Counted from the first letter of the stretch, positions 35,449 through 44,984 are shown. The stretch: DNA of 60,865 bases from DATLFA01 sp039934635 (GCA_039934635.1 JBDTLT010000012.1:1-60865); one strand, 5' to 3'. Notes: generated by a model not told the origin, from the sequence alone. Numbers and translations: made by a program.

Positions 35449-37050
35449 CTATTTAGGATTTGTGCTGGCGAGGACTTGTTTCCCGCGTTCGCGCAGTTCG
35501 TATTTGAGCACTTTGCCGCTCGGATTGAGCGGAAATGCATCGACGACTTGTACATAACGAGGAACCTTGTAGTTGGCCATCTCTTCGCGACACCACGCAA
35601 TTATTTCGGCGGGATCGGGCTTTGTGTGGGGTCTCGGGATGACAAAAGCCATGCCGACCTCGCCCATGCGGGCGTCGGGAACGCCGACGACCGCGACGCC
35701 ACCGATGTGTGGGTGCGCCAGCATGAGGTTCTCGATCTCGGCGGGGTACGCGTTGAACCCACCGACGATGTACATGTCCTTTTTGCGGTCGGTGATCTGT
35801 AGGTAGCCACGGTCGTCCATCACTGCGATGTCGCCGGTGTGCAACCAGCCGTCGGGGTCGATGGTCTCGGCGGTCTGCTCAGGGTCGTCGAGGTAGCCGT
35901 TCATCACCACGTAGCCGCGCACGACGACTTCGCCTGGCTCACCGCGCGGCACTTCGTCGTTGTCGTCGTCGACGACCTTCACTTCGATATCGGGAATCGC
36001 GCGACCAGATGTGCGGGCAATCGTCTCGGGGTCGTCGTCGTGGCGACACATCGTCACGATGCCCGATGTCTCGGTGAGGCCGTAGCCGGTGACGATCGTC
36101 TCGAAGCCGAGTCGCTCGCGCATCTGGTAGATCATCTCGACGGGGATCGCGGCAGCACCCGTGACGCACAGGCGCAGTGTCGACATGTCGAACTTGTCGA
36201 GATCGGGATGATTGAGGATCGTCTGGTAGATAGCCGGCGGGCCGGGCAGCATCGTGATGCGGTCGATCGGTACTCGGCGCATCACCGCGGGGACGTCGAA
36301 AACCGCGTGAGGCAGGTTGGTGGCGCCGCGCATGAGGCAAGCAAGGATGCCCGAGTTGAATCCGAACGAATGGAAGTACGGGTTGATGATCAGATAGCGG
36401 TCGCCCGGCCGCATCCCGATCACTTCGCACCACGCGTCGTAGCCCTTGCAGATCGCTTTGTGGATGAGCATGGCGCCTTTGGGCAGCCCGGTGGTGCCCG
36501 ACGTGAACATGATGTGGCAGAGGTCATCGCCGGTCACGGAGTCGGAGCGTTGCCGCAACTCTGCGGCGCTGATGGACGAAGCCGGCGCCAAGAACTCGTC
36601 GAACGAGATCGTGCCGTCGGGCCGAGGCCCGCGGAACACCACGATCTGTTCGAGATCGGGCAAGTCGAGATGCGCGTCGTGCAGCATCGAGACATAGTCG
36701 GTGTCGAGGAAGTCGGTCACCGTGAACAGCACCTTGGCTTTGGACTTTTGCAAGACGTAGCCGGCTTCTCGGCCCTTGAAGCGGGTGTTGATGGGGACGA
36801 CGATCGCGCCGGCTCGGTGCGTTGCCAGGGCCGCAATCGGCCACTCCCAGATGTTGGGCGCCCAGATCGCGACACGATCGCCCTTGGCCACGCCGCGCGC
36901 CATGAGTGCGCGGGCAGCCTCGTCGATGTGGTCACGGAACTCTGCGTAGTTGAGGCAGACATCTCCCTCGACGAGCGCGTCGATCGTCGGATAGCGCTCG
37001 GCGGCGTCGTCGATGAGTTGCGGGATGGTCTGCCAGGGGGCCTCCGTCAT
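35449..37050 (-). CDS. Acyl-CoA synthetase (AMP-forming)
   Basis: This 533-residue ANL-superfamily ligase has P-loop MFTSGTTGLPKGAML, adenine motif TGYGLTET, and the hinge and C-terminal region DGWLHTGDIAVMDDRGYLQITDRKKDMYIVGGFN, with the catalytic Lys in NPSGKVLKYELR. It activates a carboxylic acid through an acyl-adenylate to an acyl-CoA. It resembles FadD-type and steroid side-chain-acid ligases but the substrate is not visible. It is the last gene of a minus-strand run, 10 bases from the previous ligase. The start at 37050 (MTEAPWQTIPQLID) follows a TATAAC-like element at nine bases. The next gene, GGDEF-EAL, begins 84 bases beyond its end. Confidence 0.92.
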   Translation of the reverse strand: MTEAPWQTIPQLIDDAAERYPTIDALVEGDVCLNYAEFRDHIDEAARALMARGVAKGDRVAIWAPNIWEWPIAALATHRAGAIVVPINTRFKGREAGYVLQKSKAKVLFTVTDFLDTDYVSMLHDAHLDLPDLEQIVVFRGPRPDGTISFDEFLAPASSISAAELRQRSDSVTGDDLCHIMFTSGTTGLPKGAMLIHKAICKGYDAWCEVIGMRPGDRYLIINPYFHSFGFNSGILACLMRGATNLPHAVFDVPAVMRRVPIDRITMLPGPPAIYQTILNHPDLDKFDMSTLRLCVTGAAAIPVEMIYQMRERLGFETIVTGYGLTETSGIVTMCRHDDDPETIARTSGRAIPDIEVKVVDDDNDEVPRGEPGEVVVRGYVVMNGYLDDPEQTAETIDPDGWLHTGDIAVMDDRGYLQITDRKKDMYIVGGFNAYPAEIENLMLAHPHIGGVAVVGVPDARMGEVGMAFVIPRPHTKPDPAEIIAWCREEMANYKVPRYVQVVDAFPLNPSGKVLKYELRERGKQVLASTNPK

Positions 37051-37060
37051 CCGCCCGACG

Positions 37061-38599
37061 TTATACGAACAAGGCGGCCAGGTCGCCTTTGCGGATCTTG
37101 CCCATGGGCGTCCTGGCGAACGCATCGACGATGACCCAACGGTCGGGCACCTTGTAGCGCGCCAGGCGTTCGCGGCAATAGCCGGTGATGTCTTCGTTCG
37201 ACACCGAGTATTCCGGCCGCAGCTGTAGGACCGCGCCCACTCGCTGCCCGAGGCGTTCGTCCTCGATGCCGAGTACCGCGCACGCCGCGACTGCGGGATG
37301 GTCGGCGAGTATCCGCTCGACTTCTGCGGGGTAGACGTTGGCGCCGCCGCGCACGATCAAGTCGTTGCGGCGGTCCTTGACGAACAGTCGACCATCGCCG
37401 TCGAGTTCGCCGATGTCGTCGGTGTGCAAGAGCCCGCCGCGCAACGCCCGTTGCGTCGCTTCGGGCCGGCGCCAATAGCCGAGGAAGGGTGTATAGACAC
37501 CGGCCCATTCACCGTCACGAACCGCTCGAGCGCAGATCTCGCCGGCAGTGCCCGACGGTATCGGCTGATCGTTCTCATCGACGATCACGATCTCGATCGC
37601 GGTGAGCGCTTTGCCGCTACAACCCGCGAGCAGCGGGTCGTGCGGCATCTCCCGCGTCAGCGCGCCGGGTGCCTCGGTGAGGCCATATCCCGTCAACACC
37701 GCGGTGCCGAAGCGTTCGATGAAAAGTGTCCGCAGCGAGTGCGGTGTGGCCGCGCCGCCGCATTCGGGCCGGCGGAGCGGGGCGATGTCGGCGGCCGTGA
37801 CGTCGGGGTGGTTGAGCAGGTCGTAAACGATCGGCGGTGCGAATGTGACACGGCTGACGCGCTCTTCGCGCAACCAGTCGCGCAGCCCCAGCGCGTCGAC
37901 CCGATCGATGCAGATACAGGTGGTGTCCTTGAGCCAGGCAAAGAGCGGGCCGAGCACCATCAAATTGAGCAGCGTCAACGGCAGCAGCACACCATGGCGT
38001 TCGTCGCTCGGCCCCGGGTCGGTCTCGCGCGCGACGGCGCCGTGCCACAACATGTTGTGCTGACTGTGCACCGCACCCTTGGGGAACCCGGTCGTCCCTG
38101 ACGTGTACGAGATGGCCGCCGGCGCGTGCGGATCGATCGTGGCCCGTGGCGGGTCAGACGCGCGTAGCGAAGCGACCAGGTCGGTCCAGTCGCCGGTGCC
38201 GTCAGCGGGATCGACGGTGAGCACACGGCACGGCGCGTCGGGCAGCGTGTCTCGAATTGAGGGAGTCGTGATGAACAGCCGCGCTTGGCTGTCATCGAGC
38301 ATGTAGCGCTTTTCGGGTGGTGCCAGCGCCATGTTGATGCCGACCCACACCGCGCCGAGGCGCATCGACGCGAGGAAGGCGATGACGATCTCACACTGAT
38401 TGGGCAGCGACGCGGCCACACGATCGCCGGGCGCGATGCCGCAATGGTGCAGTGCCGCTGCCGCGGCGTCGGCCGCCCGGTCGAGCTGACGAAAGGTGTA
38501 TCGATTGTGGCGACCGACGAGTGCTTCGTGATCCGGTCGCTCGAGCAGTGCGTGCTCGAGTACGTCGGCTACCGCAGAAGGTCCGTTGGGGATGGGCAT
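37061..38599 (-). CDS. Acyl-CoA synthetase (AMP-forming)
   Basis: This protein of about 512 residues has ANL-fold motifs ISYTSGTTGFPKGAVHSQH, TGYGLTEAPG, LLHTDDIGELDGDGRLFVKDRRNDLIVRG and C-terminal RTPMGKIRKGDL with the catalytic Lys. It is a second CoA ligase of the operon, related to but distinct from the ones at 35449 and 40917. The start at 38599 (MPIPNGPSAVADVLEHALLERPDHEAL) is most natural; a TTG at 38641 would overlap the upstream amidohydrolase. Spacing to neighbours is 28 bases upstream and 10 bases downstream, so cotranscription is likely. Confidence 0.9.
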   Translation of the reverse strand: MPIPNGPSAVADVLEHALLERPDHEALVGRHNRYTFRQLDRAADAAAAALHHCGIAPGDRVAASLPNQCEIVIAFLASMRLGAVWVGINMALAPPEKRYMLDDSQARLFITTPSIRDTLPDAPCRVLTVDPADGTGDWTDLVASLRASDPPRATIDPHAPAAISYTSGTTGFPKGAVHSQHNMLWHGAVARETDPGPSDERHGVLLPLTLLNLMVLGPLFAWLKDTTCICIDRVDALGLRDWLREERVSRVTFAPPIVYDLLNHPDVTAADIAPLRRPECGGAATPHSLRTLFIERFGTAVLTGYGLTEAPGALTREMPHDPLLAGCSGKALTAIEIVIVDENDQPIPSGTAGEICARAVRDGEWAGVYTPFLGYWRRPEATQRALRGGLLHTDDIGELDGDGRLFVKDRRNDLIVRGGANVYPAEVERILADHPAVAACAVLGIEDERLGQRVGAVLQLRPEYSVSNEDITGYCRERLARYKVPDRWVIVDAFARTPMGKIRKGDLAALFV

Positions 38600-38627
38600 A
38601 GGCGTCGGTCGTACGACCAGGCCGTTG

Positions 38628-39815
38628 TCATCGAGCAACAAGCGACTTCGCGTTCTCGCGCATCACCTTGCGCACGTCGTCGTAGGAGAGCGAGGGCAGG
38701 CCGGCGGCGAACGATCGCGGGTCGGCCAACCCTTCGGCGTGCGGGAAGTCGGACCCGAACAGCACCTGCGAAGAACCGATCAGCGCGACGAGGTCTTCGA
38801 TCGGCTCTTCGTGATACGGCGACACGAAGACGTGGCGCTTGAAGATCTCGCTCGGCTTTTCGGTGATTCGTCCGCCCGGCCAAGGACCGTTGCGGCCCAT
38901 GCCGTTCATCTTGTCCATCACGCGCATGAGGTAGGGCACCCACAGGGACCCGTTTTCGATCGACATTGCGCGCACGTTGGGGAACCGGCCGAAGAGGTTG
39001 TGGTAGATGAGCGCGGCCATCGTGTCCATGATCGGGCGGTCGCCGTAGAAGCATGTCCACTGGAACGCCGACTGGCGATGCGAGGGCGGGGTTGGCTCTT
39101 CGCCCCAGTGGATCGAGAACAATTCGTTGTAGCTCGACTCGCCGATATGGAACGCGATCGTGATGCCGGCCTCGTTGACGCGGGCCCAGAACGGATCGAA
39201 GTAGGGATCGGCGGGCGATCGACCGTAGGCGGGTCCGGCGCGCAGGCAGATCGCACGCGCGCCGCGGGAGAGCACCCATTCGAGCTCGGCGACCGCTCGA
39301 TCGAGATCGCGCAACGACAACAGCGGCGGCGCGTAGACGCGACCGGCATAGTCGAAGCCCCACTCTTCGTCGAGCCACGTGTTGAACGAATGGAAATTGG
39401 CGTAGAGCTGGTCAGGGTCGTCCATCATGAACGCTTCGACGCACACGGCCAACGTGGGGAACATCAGGATCGACTCGATGCCCTGCGTCTGCATCATGGC
39501 CAGCCGCGCATCGCGTTGGATGTACTCGAGTTGCATCGGCTCCTCGATGTCGGTGCCCCGGATGTCGGCCGAACCCGATTTGAGCGAGCGCAGCATGGCT
39601 CGAAGCGCGCCGGGCGGGACGACCGTGTCGAAGTTGCGATGTTCGAGAAACGTGAACCGCTTGTCGCCGACGTAGACCCGCTCGACGCCGTCATCGTCGA
39701 TGCGGGTGTGAATCGCCTTGTCGCGTTGCGACGAGGGGATATGACGACTGAATGCGTCGCGGGTTTCGTAATAGTGGTTGTCGGCGTCGAAGACGGGATA
39801 GTCGATGGTTGCCAT
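38628..39815 (-). CDS. Amidohydrolase_2 family metal-dependent hydrolase
   Basis: This 395-residue ACMSD-like barrel protein has FDADNHYYETRDAF near the start (variant metal site), ITIAFHIGESSYNEL in the middle and FGSDFPHAEGLADP near the end. GGAGGG sits ten bases before the ATG at 39815. It is the third member of this family in the window. It sits between an aldo/keto reductase and a CoA ligase, so it may open or decarboxylate a ring before CoA activation; that is inference from context only. Confidence 0.88.
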   Translation of the reverse strand: MATIDYPVFDADNHYYETRDAFSRHIPSSQRDKAIHTRIDDDGVERVYVGDKRFTFLEHRNFDTVVPPGALRAMLRSLKSGSADIRGTDIEEPMQLEYIQRDARLAMMQTQGIESILMFPTLAVCVEAFMMDDPDQLYANFHSFNTWLDEEWGFDYAGRVYAPPLLSLRDLDRAVAELEWVLSRGARAICLRAGPAYGRSPADPYFDPFWARVNEAGITIAFHIGESSYNELFSIHWGEEPTPPSHRQSAFQWTCFYGDRPIMDTMAALIYHNLFGRFPNVRAMSIENGSLWVPYLMRVMDKMNGMGRNGPWPGGRITEKPSEIFKRHVFVSPYHEEPIEDLVALIGSSQVLFGSDFPHAEGLADPRSFAAGLPSLSYDDVRKVMRENAKSLVAR

Positions 39816-39840
39816 GGTGGTCGGACCCTCCGGACCGTGG

Positions 39841-40917
39841 TCAGTCTGCAGTCGGGAATTGATAGGTGAATGCCTCGGCGGGCGCGCCCTGCCGAGAGTA
39901 TCGCTCGGCCGTGAACTGCCGCTGATACCAGTGGGGGTAAGGGATGGGCACGGCGCTCACCTCGTCGAGTAGGTGCTGCTCGTCGGCGGTCATCGTCCAC
40001 TGCGTGGCCGCCAAATTGTCGGCGAGCTGCTCGTCAGACCGGGCGCCGATGATGATCGACGACACGAGATCGCGTGTGCGCAGCCAGTTGAGGGCGACCT
40101 GCGCGCAGGTAACGCCACCACCTCGTTGCTGCGCAACTTCGCGCATGACGTCGACGATGGCAAAGCCTCGCTCTTCGTCGATGGGGCCGATGCCGAGGTT
40201 GCCGATCATCGCGCGCCGCGTGCCGGCGGGTGGGGCAGCGGCGCGGGTGAACTTGCCCGACAAGAAGCCGCCGGCGAGCGGGCTCCACACGAGCACGCCG
40301 AGGCCTTGGTCGCGCGCCAACGGCATGATCTCCCACTCGAGTTCGCGGGCGACCAGCGTGTAGTAGCTCTGGGTTGCGACGTAGCGCGACAAGCCCCGCC
40401 GATCGGAGACCGACAGCGCCTTCATGATCTGCCACGCCGCATGATTGGAACACGCGATGTAGCGCACCTTGCCGGATTGCACGAGCGTGTCGAGCGCACC
40501 CAACGACTCTTCCAGCGGCGTGCACGCATCGAAACCGTGTACGTGGTAGATGTCGATACGGTCGGTGCCGAGACGGCGCAGGCTCTCTTCGCACGAGCGC
40601 AAGATGTGCCACCGCGATTGGCCGACGTCGTTGATGCCGTCACCCATGCGCGAGTTGACCTTGGTCGAGACGAGCACGCGGTCACGATTGGCGCCGAGTG
40701 CTTTGCCCAGCAACTCCTCGGCGGTGCCTCGCTGGTAACTGTTCGCCGAGTCGAAGAGGATCACGCCCGCATCGAGTGCCATGCCGACGTGGCGCCGCAC
40801 ATCGTCGAGTTCGTGATTGCCGACCCATCCTCCCGTCGTCGCGCCACCGAAGCCCATGGCGCCGAGCGCGAGCGACGACACCTTGATACCGGACGATCCG
40901 AGCCAGCGATACTCCAT
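39841..40917 (-). CDS. Aldo/keto reductase
   Basis: This 358-residue NADPH-dependent AKR has MEYRWLGSSGIKVSSLALGAMGFG, active-site Asp/Tyr in FDSANSYQRGTAEELLGKAL, Lys in VSTKVN, His in IDIYHVHGFD and the cofactor loop IIIGARSDEQLADNL. It reduces aldehydes or ketones in the cytoplasm. The ATG at 40917 overlaps the stop of the acyl-CoA ligase upstream (TGATG), showing translational coupling. The amidohydrolase follows after 25 bases. The substrate is unknown. Confidence 0.93.
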   Translation of the reverse strand: MEYRWLGSSGIKVSSLALGAMGFGGATTGGWVGNHELDDVRRHVGMALDAGVILFDSANSYQRGTAEELLGKALGANRDRVLVSTKVNSRMGDGINDVGQSRWHILRSCEESLRRLGTDRIDIYHVHGFDACTPLEESLGALDTLVQSGKVRYIACSNHAAWQIMKALSVSDRRGLSRYVATQSYYTLVARELEWEIMPLARDQGLGVLVWSPLAGGFLSGKFTRAAAPPAGTRRAMIGNLGIGPIDEERGFAIVDVMREVAQQRGGGVTCAQVALNWLRTRDLVSSIIIGARSDEQLADNLAATQWTMTADEQHLLDEVSAVPIPYPHWYQRQFTAERYSRQGAPAEAFTYQFPTAD

Positions 40918-42548
40918 CACGCGGTGGGCAGCACGTAGTCGGCGTAGCGGTCTCGCAGTGTCTTCTTGGAGAACTTGCCCACCGACGTCTTGGGAATCTC
41001 GTCGATGAACACCACGTCGTCCGGCAGCCACCACTTGCTGACACGCGTCTCGAGAAATGTCGCGAGCTCTACTTTGGTCAAGGTCGCGCCGTCTTTGACG
41101 GCGACGCACGCCAGCGGCCGCTCGCCCCATCTCGGATGATGCACGCCGATTACGGCCGCTTCCTTGACCGAGGGGTGCGCCATGATCTCGTTTTCGAGCT
41201 CGACCGAACTGACCCATTCACCGCCCGACTTGATGACATCCTTCGTGCGATCGACGAGCGAGATGTAGCCCGCTTCGTTGACGACGGCGACATCGCCGGT
41301 GCGCAACCACCCGTCCTCGGTGAACGAGTCCCGGGTGCGCTCGTCGTTGTAGTAGCTGCGGGCGATCCACGGCCCGCGCACCTGTAGCTCGCCGCGACTC
41401 GTCGAATCCCACGGCAGCCGGTCGAGGGTCTCTTGTTCGACGATGCGGAACTCGATCGGGAACGTAGCGAGACCGACCGAGGTACGCAGGTCGGCGAGCT
41501 CCTCGTCGGAACGATCACGAAGCTCGCTCTTGATGGTGCACACCGCAACCAACGGGCTGGTCTCGGTCATGCCCCACGCTTGCAGGATCGGCAGACCGAC
41601 CTTGGTGCGGAATCCTTCGGACAATGCCTTGGGCACGGCCGAGCCGCCGCACGGGATGACCCGCAACGACGACACATCGCGACCGTCGAGCTCGGGCAGC
41701 ACCGCCATCCAGATCGTCGGTACGCCGGCCGCCAGCGTGACCCGCTCGCTCTCGATCAGGTCGGCGATCGCCTTCGGCGAAAGATCGCGTCCGGGCATGA
41801 TCAGCGTGGCACCGGTGGCGACGCCGGCATGCGCGAGGCCCCACGCATTGGCGTGGAACATCGGAACGACCGGCAGGATGACGTCGGACTCGCGCACGCC
41901 CAGAGAGTCGGCGAACATCGTCGCCATGGTGTGCAACACGATCGACCGGTGGGAGTAGATGACGCCCTTGGGGTTGCCGGTGGTGCCGCTCGTGTACATC
42001 ATCGAGGCGGCTTGGTTTTCGTCGCGCGGCCCTGTGAACTCGATGGGAGTAGCTGCACTCAACAACTCGTCGTAGTCGTGAACGGCCGGACTGACCGGCG
42101 TATCGGGTACTTCGCCGGCGCCGTCGTCCATCACGACGATGTGCTTGACGGTGCGAAACGTCGGGATCAGCGGCCACAGCAGCGCGGCAACCGATCGGTC
42201 GACGAAGATCACCTCGTCTTCGGCGTGGTCGACGATGTAGGAGAGCTGCTCGGGAAACAGACGCACGTTCAGCGTGTGCGCGACGCGGCCGCTGCACGGT
42301 GGCGCGAAGTAGAGCTCGAGGTGGCGGGCGGTGTTCCAGGCGAAGGTGGCGACGCGCCCGGTGGCGCTGATCCCGAGCATGTCGAGTGCGTTGCCGAGAC
42401 GGCGCGTACGTTCGGCCCATTGACCGTATGTCGTACGCTGCTTACCGCTGGGCGTGGCCGTGACGATCTGCTTGTTCGGAAACAGCTGCTCCGCCCGATC
42501 GAACATCGTCGTCATCGACAATGGCGTCGTCATCATCAAGCCGTCCAT
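40917..42548 (-). CDS. Long-chain-type acyl-CoA synthetase (AMP-forming)
   Basis: This 543-residue ANL ligase is of the medium/long-chain type: MMYTSGTTGNPKGVIYSHRS, AWGMTETSP, DGWLRTGDVAVVNEAGYISLVDRTKDVIKSGGEW and C-terminal IPKTSVGKFSKK with the catalytic Lys. The SGGEW hinge motif is typical of fatty acyl-CoA ligases. An AGGGGG site precedes the ATG at 42548 (MDGLMMTTPLSMTTM). It overlaps the aldo/keto reductase downstream by one base and follows the MFS gene after 73 bases, so it belongs to the six-gene run. Confidence 0.93.
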   Translation of the reverse strand: MDGLMMTTPLSMTTMFDRAEQLFPNKQIVTATPSGKQRTTYGQWAERTRRLGNALDMLGISATGRVATFAWNTARHLELYFAPPCSGRVAHTLNVRLFPEQLSYIVDHAEDEVIFVDRSVAALLWPLIPTFRTVKHIVVMDDGAGEVPDTPVSPAVHDYDELLSAATPIEFTGPRDENQAASMMYTSGTTGNPKGVIYSHRSIVLHTMATMFADSLGVRESDVILPVVPMFHANAWGLAHAGVATGATLIMPGRDLSPKAIADLIESERVTLAAGVPTIWMAVLPELDGRDVSSLRVIPCGGSAVPKALSEGFRTKVGLPILQAWGMTETSPLVAVCTIKSELRDRSDEELADLRTSVGLATFPIEFRIVEQETLDRLPWDSTSRGELQVRGPWIARSYYNDERTRDSFTEDGWLRTGDVAVVNEAGYISLVDRTKDVIKSGGEWVSSVELENEIMAHPSVKEAAVIGVHHPRWGERPLACVAVKDGATLTKVELATFLETRVSKWWLPDDVVFIDEIPKTSVGKFSKKTLRDRYADYVLPTA

Positions 42549-42621
42549 GAAATCCCCCTGGCGTTGGTTCCGTAGAATTCGACGCCACGCGTCCAACGGA
42601 TCAGTTGGGCCGGAGCGGCCC

Positions 42622-44010
42622 TCAGAGCGGAAGGTTGGTTGGGCGTGTGTTGACCCGTAATCCAATCAGGAATGCCAAGCTCGCGCCGACGATCGTGACG
42701 ATGAAGCACCGGTGGAGGCCATCGAGGCCGCCCGGGTTGGTGAGGAAGGTGATGGCGAGGGCGACGCCGACCGTGGTGCCGATGCGTTGCGTCATGAAGT
42801 TGACACCGCTTCCGACCGAATGCTGCGCGACCGGTACGTCGACCATCGACGCTGCGATGAACGAGGGGAAAACGCAGCCTGAGGCCGTGCCGATGAGCGC
42901 CGAGGCGATCAGGATCTTGACATCGGAGGGCGTCGTATCGATCACTTGCCACAAGCCGATCGGTATGAGAGCGAATGCCAACGACCCGGGAAGGATGAAC
43001 CGGCGATGGCCGGTGCTCACCGCGATGCGCCCGACCACGATGCCGACGATGCCCGCCATCAACGACACGGGTGCGGTCGAGCCGCCGATGTGCAGAGCAC
43101 TCCAATGCCAGGTATTCGACGCGTAGCTGATCATGCCCCAGTAAATGCAGAACCACGTGATGGCCATCACGAACGTGCCCTGGTTCGCAGTACGCAGTGA
43201 CGGCAGTCGGAACAGCTGGAGGTCGACGAGAGGGTTCGGGTGGCGCGAGCAGCGCAACACGAACAATCCCAGGAGTGCGATGCCGACCAGCACGAAACCG
43301 ATGGTGCGCGTGTCGATCCATCCCCACTTCGTGCTCTGCACCAGTGCATAAACGATCGGCGACACCGCGACGGTGACGAGCACCGCCCCCAACGGGTCGG
43401 GTATGGCGCGCGTTCGATCGCGTTCGGTCTCGACCAGATGGCGCGCGCCGAGCGCGAGCACGATGAGGCCCGCCGGCACGTTGAACCAGAATGTCCAGCG
43501 CCAATCGCCGAGCTTGATCAGCACGCCAGCGATCGGAGGACCAGCCGCCGCGGTGATGCCGCCCGCGACCGACCACACGCCGATAGCTGCCGCGAGACGC
43601 TCTGGGGGGAACGCACTCATCAACAGCGCGGCAGTGGCTGGTGTGTATGCGGCCGACCCGAGGGCCTGCACGGTGCGCCCGACGATGATCCAGGATGGGT
43701 TCGGTGCGATGGCGCCGATGAACGAGCCGAAGACGAAGAGCGAGACCCCGATGAGCACCATGCGTTTCTTGCCGGTGCGATCGGCGAGTGCTCCCGCGGG
43801 TATCAACGTCGCCGCGCTGACGATCGTGAACGCGTTGGCGATCCACGACAAGGTGGCCGGGGAAGAGTCGGGAAACGCCTTGCGCAACTCGGGGTAAACG
43901 ACCGAGATGCTCGAGAGACCGATGCCGGTAAGGGCCACCGCTCCGACGGTGATGGCCATCACGATTCCCGGATGCATCGCGGCGCGTCGGGAAGTGCTCG
44001 ATACGGCCAT
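42622..44010 (-). CDS. MFS transporter (DHA2-like)
   Basis: This 462-residue protein has a run of hydrophobic helices and the loop-2 motif GALADRTGKKRM. The order (VVYPELRKAFPD, GRTVQALGSAAYTPATAALL, 13-14 segments by eye) fits drug:H+ antiporter family 2, though catabolic clusters also use such carriers for substrate uptake or product efflux. ATG 44010 is favoured over GTG 44019 because TAGCGT lies seven bases upstream. It heads the six-gene minus-strand operon and diverges from the BKACE gene across 26 bases. Confidence 0.88.
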   Translation of the reverse strand: MAVSSTSRRAAMHPGIVMAITVGAVALTGIGLSSISVVYPELRKAFPDSSPATLSWIANAFTIVSAATLIPAGALADRTGKKRMVLIGVSLFVFGSFIGAIAPNPSWIIVGRTVQALGSAAYTPATAALLMSAFPPERLAAAIGVWSVAGGITAAAGPPIAGVLIKLGDWRWTFWFNVPAGLIVLALGARHLVETERDRTRAIPDPLGAVLVTVAVSPIVYALVQSTKWGWIDTRTIGFVLVGIALLGLFVLRCSRHPNPLVDLQLFRLPSLRTANQGTFVMAITWFCIYWGMISYASNTWHWSALHIGGSTAPVSLMAGIVGIVVGRIAVSTGHRRFILPGSLAFALIPIGLWQVIDTTPSDVKILIASALIGTASGCVFPSFIAASMVDVPVAQHSVGSGVNFMTQRIGTTVGVALAITFLTNPGGLDGLHRCFIVTIVGASLAFLIGLRVNTRPTNLPL

Positions 44011-44017
44011 CGAGGGC

Positions 44018-44030
44018 ACGCTAGTACGCT
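44018..44030. promoter_or_regulatory. Abutting divergent -10 hexamers of the MFS and BKACE operons
   Basis: TAGCGT on the minus strand (44018-44023) ends seven bases before the MFS ATG. TACGCT on the plus strand (44025-44030) ends six bases before the BKACE ATG at 44037. Only one base separates the two hexamers, so polymerase cannot occupy both at once. Confidence 0.55.
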
Positions 44031-44036
44031 GCTGCC

Positions 44037-44954
44037 ATGAGTGAGAATGGGCCGGTCGTGATCGAGGCGGCCATCAACGGCGTCGTGCGCAAGAGTGACA
44101 ACCCGCACGTGCCGCGGTCACGCGACGAGATCAGGGCCGACATTCGCGCGGTGATCGCGGCGGGCGCGTCGATGGTGCATCCGCACCACAGCGACGAGGG
44201 GCGCGGCCCGACCGACACCGATGACTACGCGGCGACTTGGCAGCCGGTCATCGACGACGAGCCGGCGCTGATCCTCTATCCGACCGTCGGCACCTCCGGC
44301 ACCTACGACGAGCGGTTCGGCCACATGGGCGAACTCGCGCAGCGCGGTCTGTTGCGGGTCGGTGCCATCGACGCCGGGTCGACCAACCTGGGCGTGCTTG
44401 GCCTCGATGGCGTGCCGCTGCCCAGCGAGTCGGTCTATGCGAACAGCTACGCGTACATCGCGCACATGGTCGCGTTGTGCGAACAGCATCGGTTGGCGCC
44501 GACCTTCGCCATCTTCGAACCGACCTTCTTGCACACCGTGCTCGCCTACTACAACGCCGGCCGGTTGCCGAGTGGCGCGTGGCTGAAGTTCTACTTCGCC
44601 GGCTACGGCGGCTATCCCGGCACCGGCGGGGCCGACCGCCGCCCCGCGCCGTTCGGATTGCCGCCCACCGCGAAGGCCCTCGAGGCTTATCTCGAGATCA
44701 TCGGCGACTGTCCGATCCCGTGGGGTGTGAGCGCAATGGGAGGCGACGTGGTGGGTTGTGGCATCGCCGAGCTCGCGCTGCGCCGAGGGGGCCACATTCA
44801 TATCGGCCTCGAGGCGTACTCGGGTCCGCGTCAGCCGACCAACGCCGAGCTCATCGACGAAGTCGTGGCACTGGCTCGTTCGGTGGGGCGGTCGCCGGTG
44901 CACCATCGCGAGTGCGCCGACTTCCTCGGCTTCGGCCGACCCGGCAAAGGATGA
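44037..44954 (+). CDS. BKACE family beta-keto acid cleavage enzyme (DUF849)
   Basis: This 305-residue TIM-barrel Zn enzyme has IEAAINGVVRK at the start, metal residues in MVHPHHSDEGRGP (H48, H50 region) and GGHIHIGLE (H253, H255). The family cleaves beta-keto acids with acetyl-CoA to give acetoacetate and a CoA ester; the founding member acts on 3-keto-5-aminohexanoate. The product CoA ester would suit the CoA-centred neighbours. It starts leaderlessly at 44037 and is followed by the nitroreductase with its own -10. It faces away from the CoA-ligase operon. Confidence 0.9.
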   Translation: MSENGPVVIEAAINGVVRKSDNPHVPRSRDEIRADIRAVIAAGASMVHPHHSDEGRGPTDTDDYAATWQPVIDDEPALILYPTVGTSGTYDERFGHMGELAQRGLLRVGAIDAGSTNLGVLGLDGVPLPSESVYANSYAYIAHMVALCEQHRLAPTFAIFEPTFLHTVLAYYNAGRLPSGAWLKFYFAGYGGYPGTGGADRRPAPFGLPPTAKALEAYLEIIGDCPIPWGVSAMGGDVVGCGIAELALRRGGHIHIGLEAYSGPRQPTNAELIDEVVALARSVGRSPVHHRECADFLGFGRPGKG

Positions 44955-44971
44955 GCGACCGCGGCGAGAGG

Positions 44972-44977
44972 TAATGT
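44972..44977 (+). promoter_or_regulatory. -10 hexamer TAATGT of a leaderless nitroreductase transcript
   Basis: TAATGT ends seven bases before the ATG at 44985, in the 30-base gap after the BKACE stop. Confidence 0.6.
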
Positions 44978-44984
44978 CGCCGCC

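Noticed and set aside
38600..38641. TTG start at 38641 for the second acyl-CoA ligase
   Set aside because: It overlaps the upstream amidohydrolase; the ATG at 38599 gives the normal N-terminus.
41433..42575. 380-codon plus-strand frame opposite the acyl-CoA ligase
   Set aside because: Antisense shadow; the ligase on the other strand has every catalytic motif.
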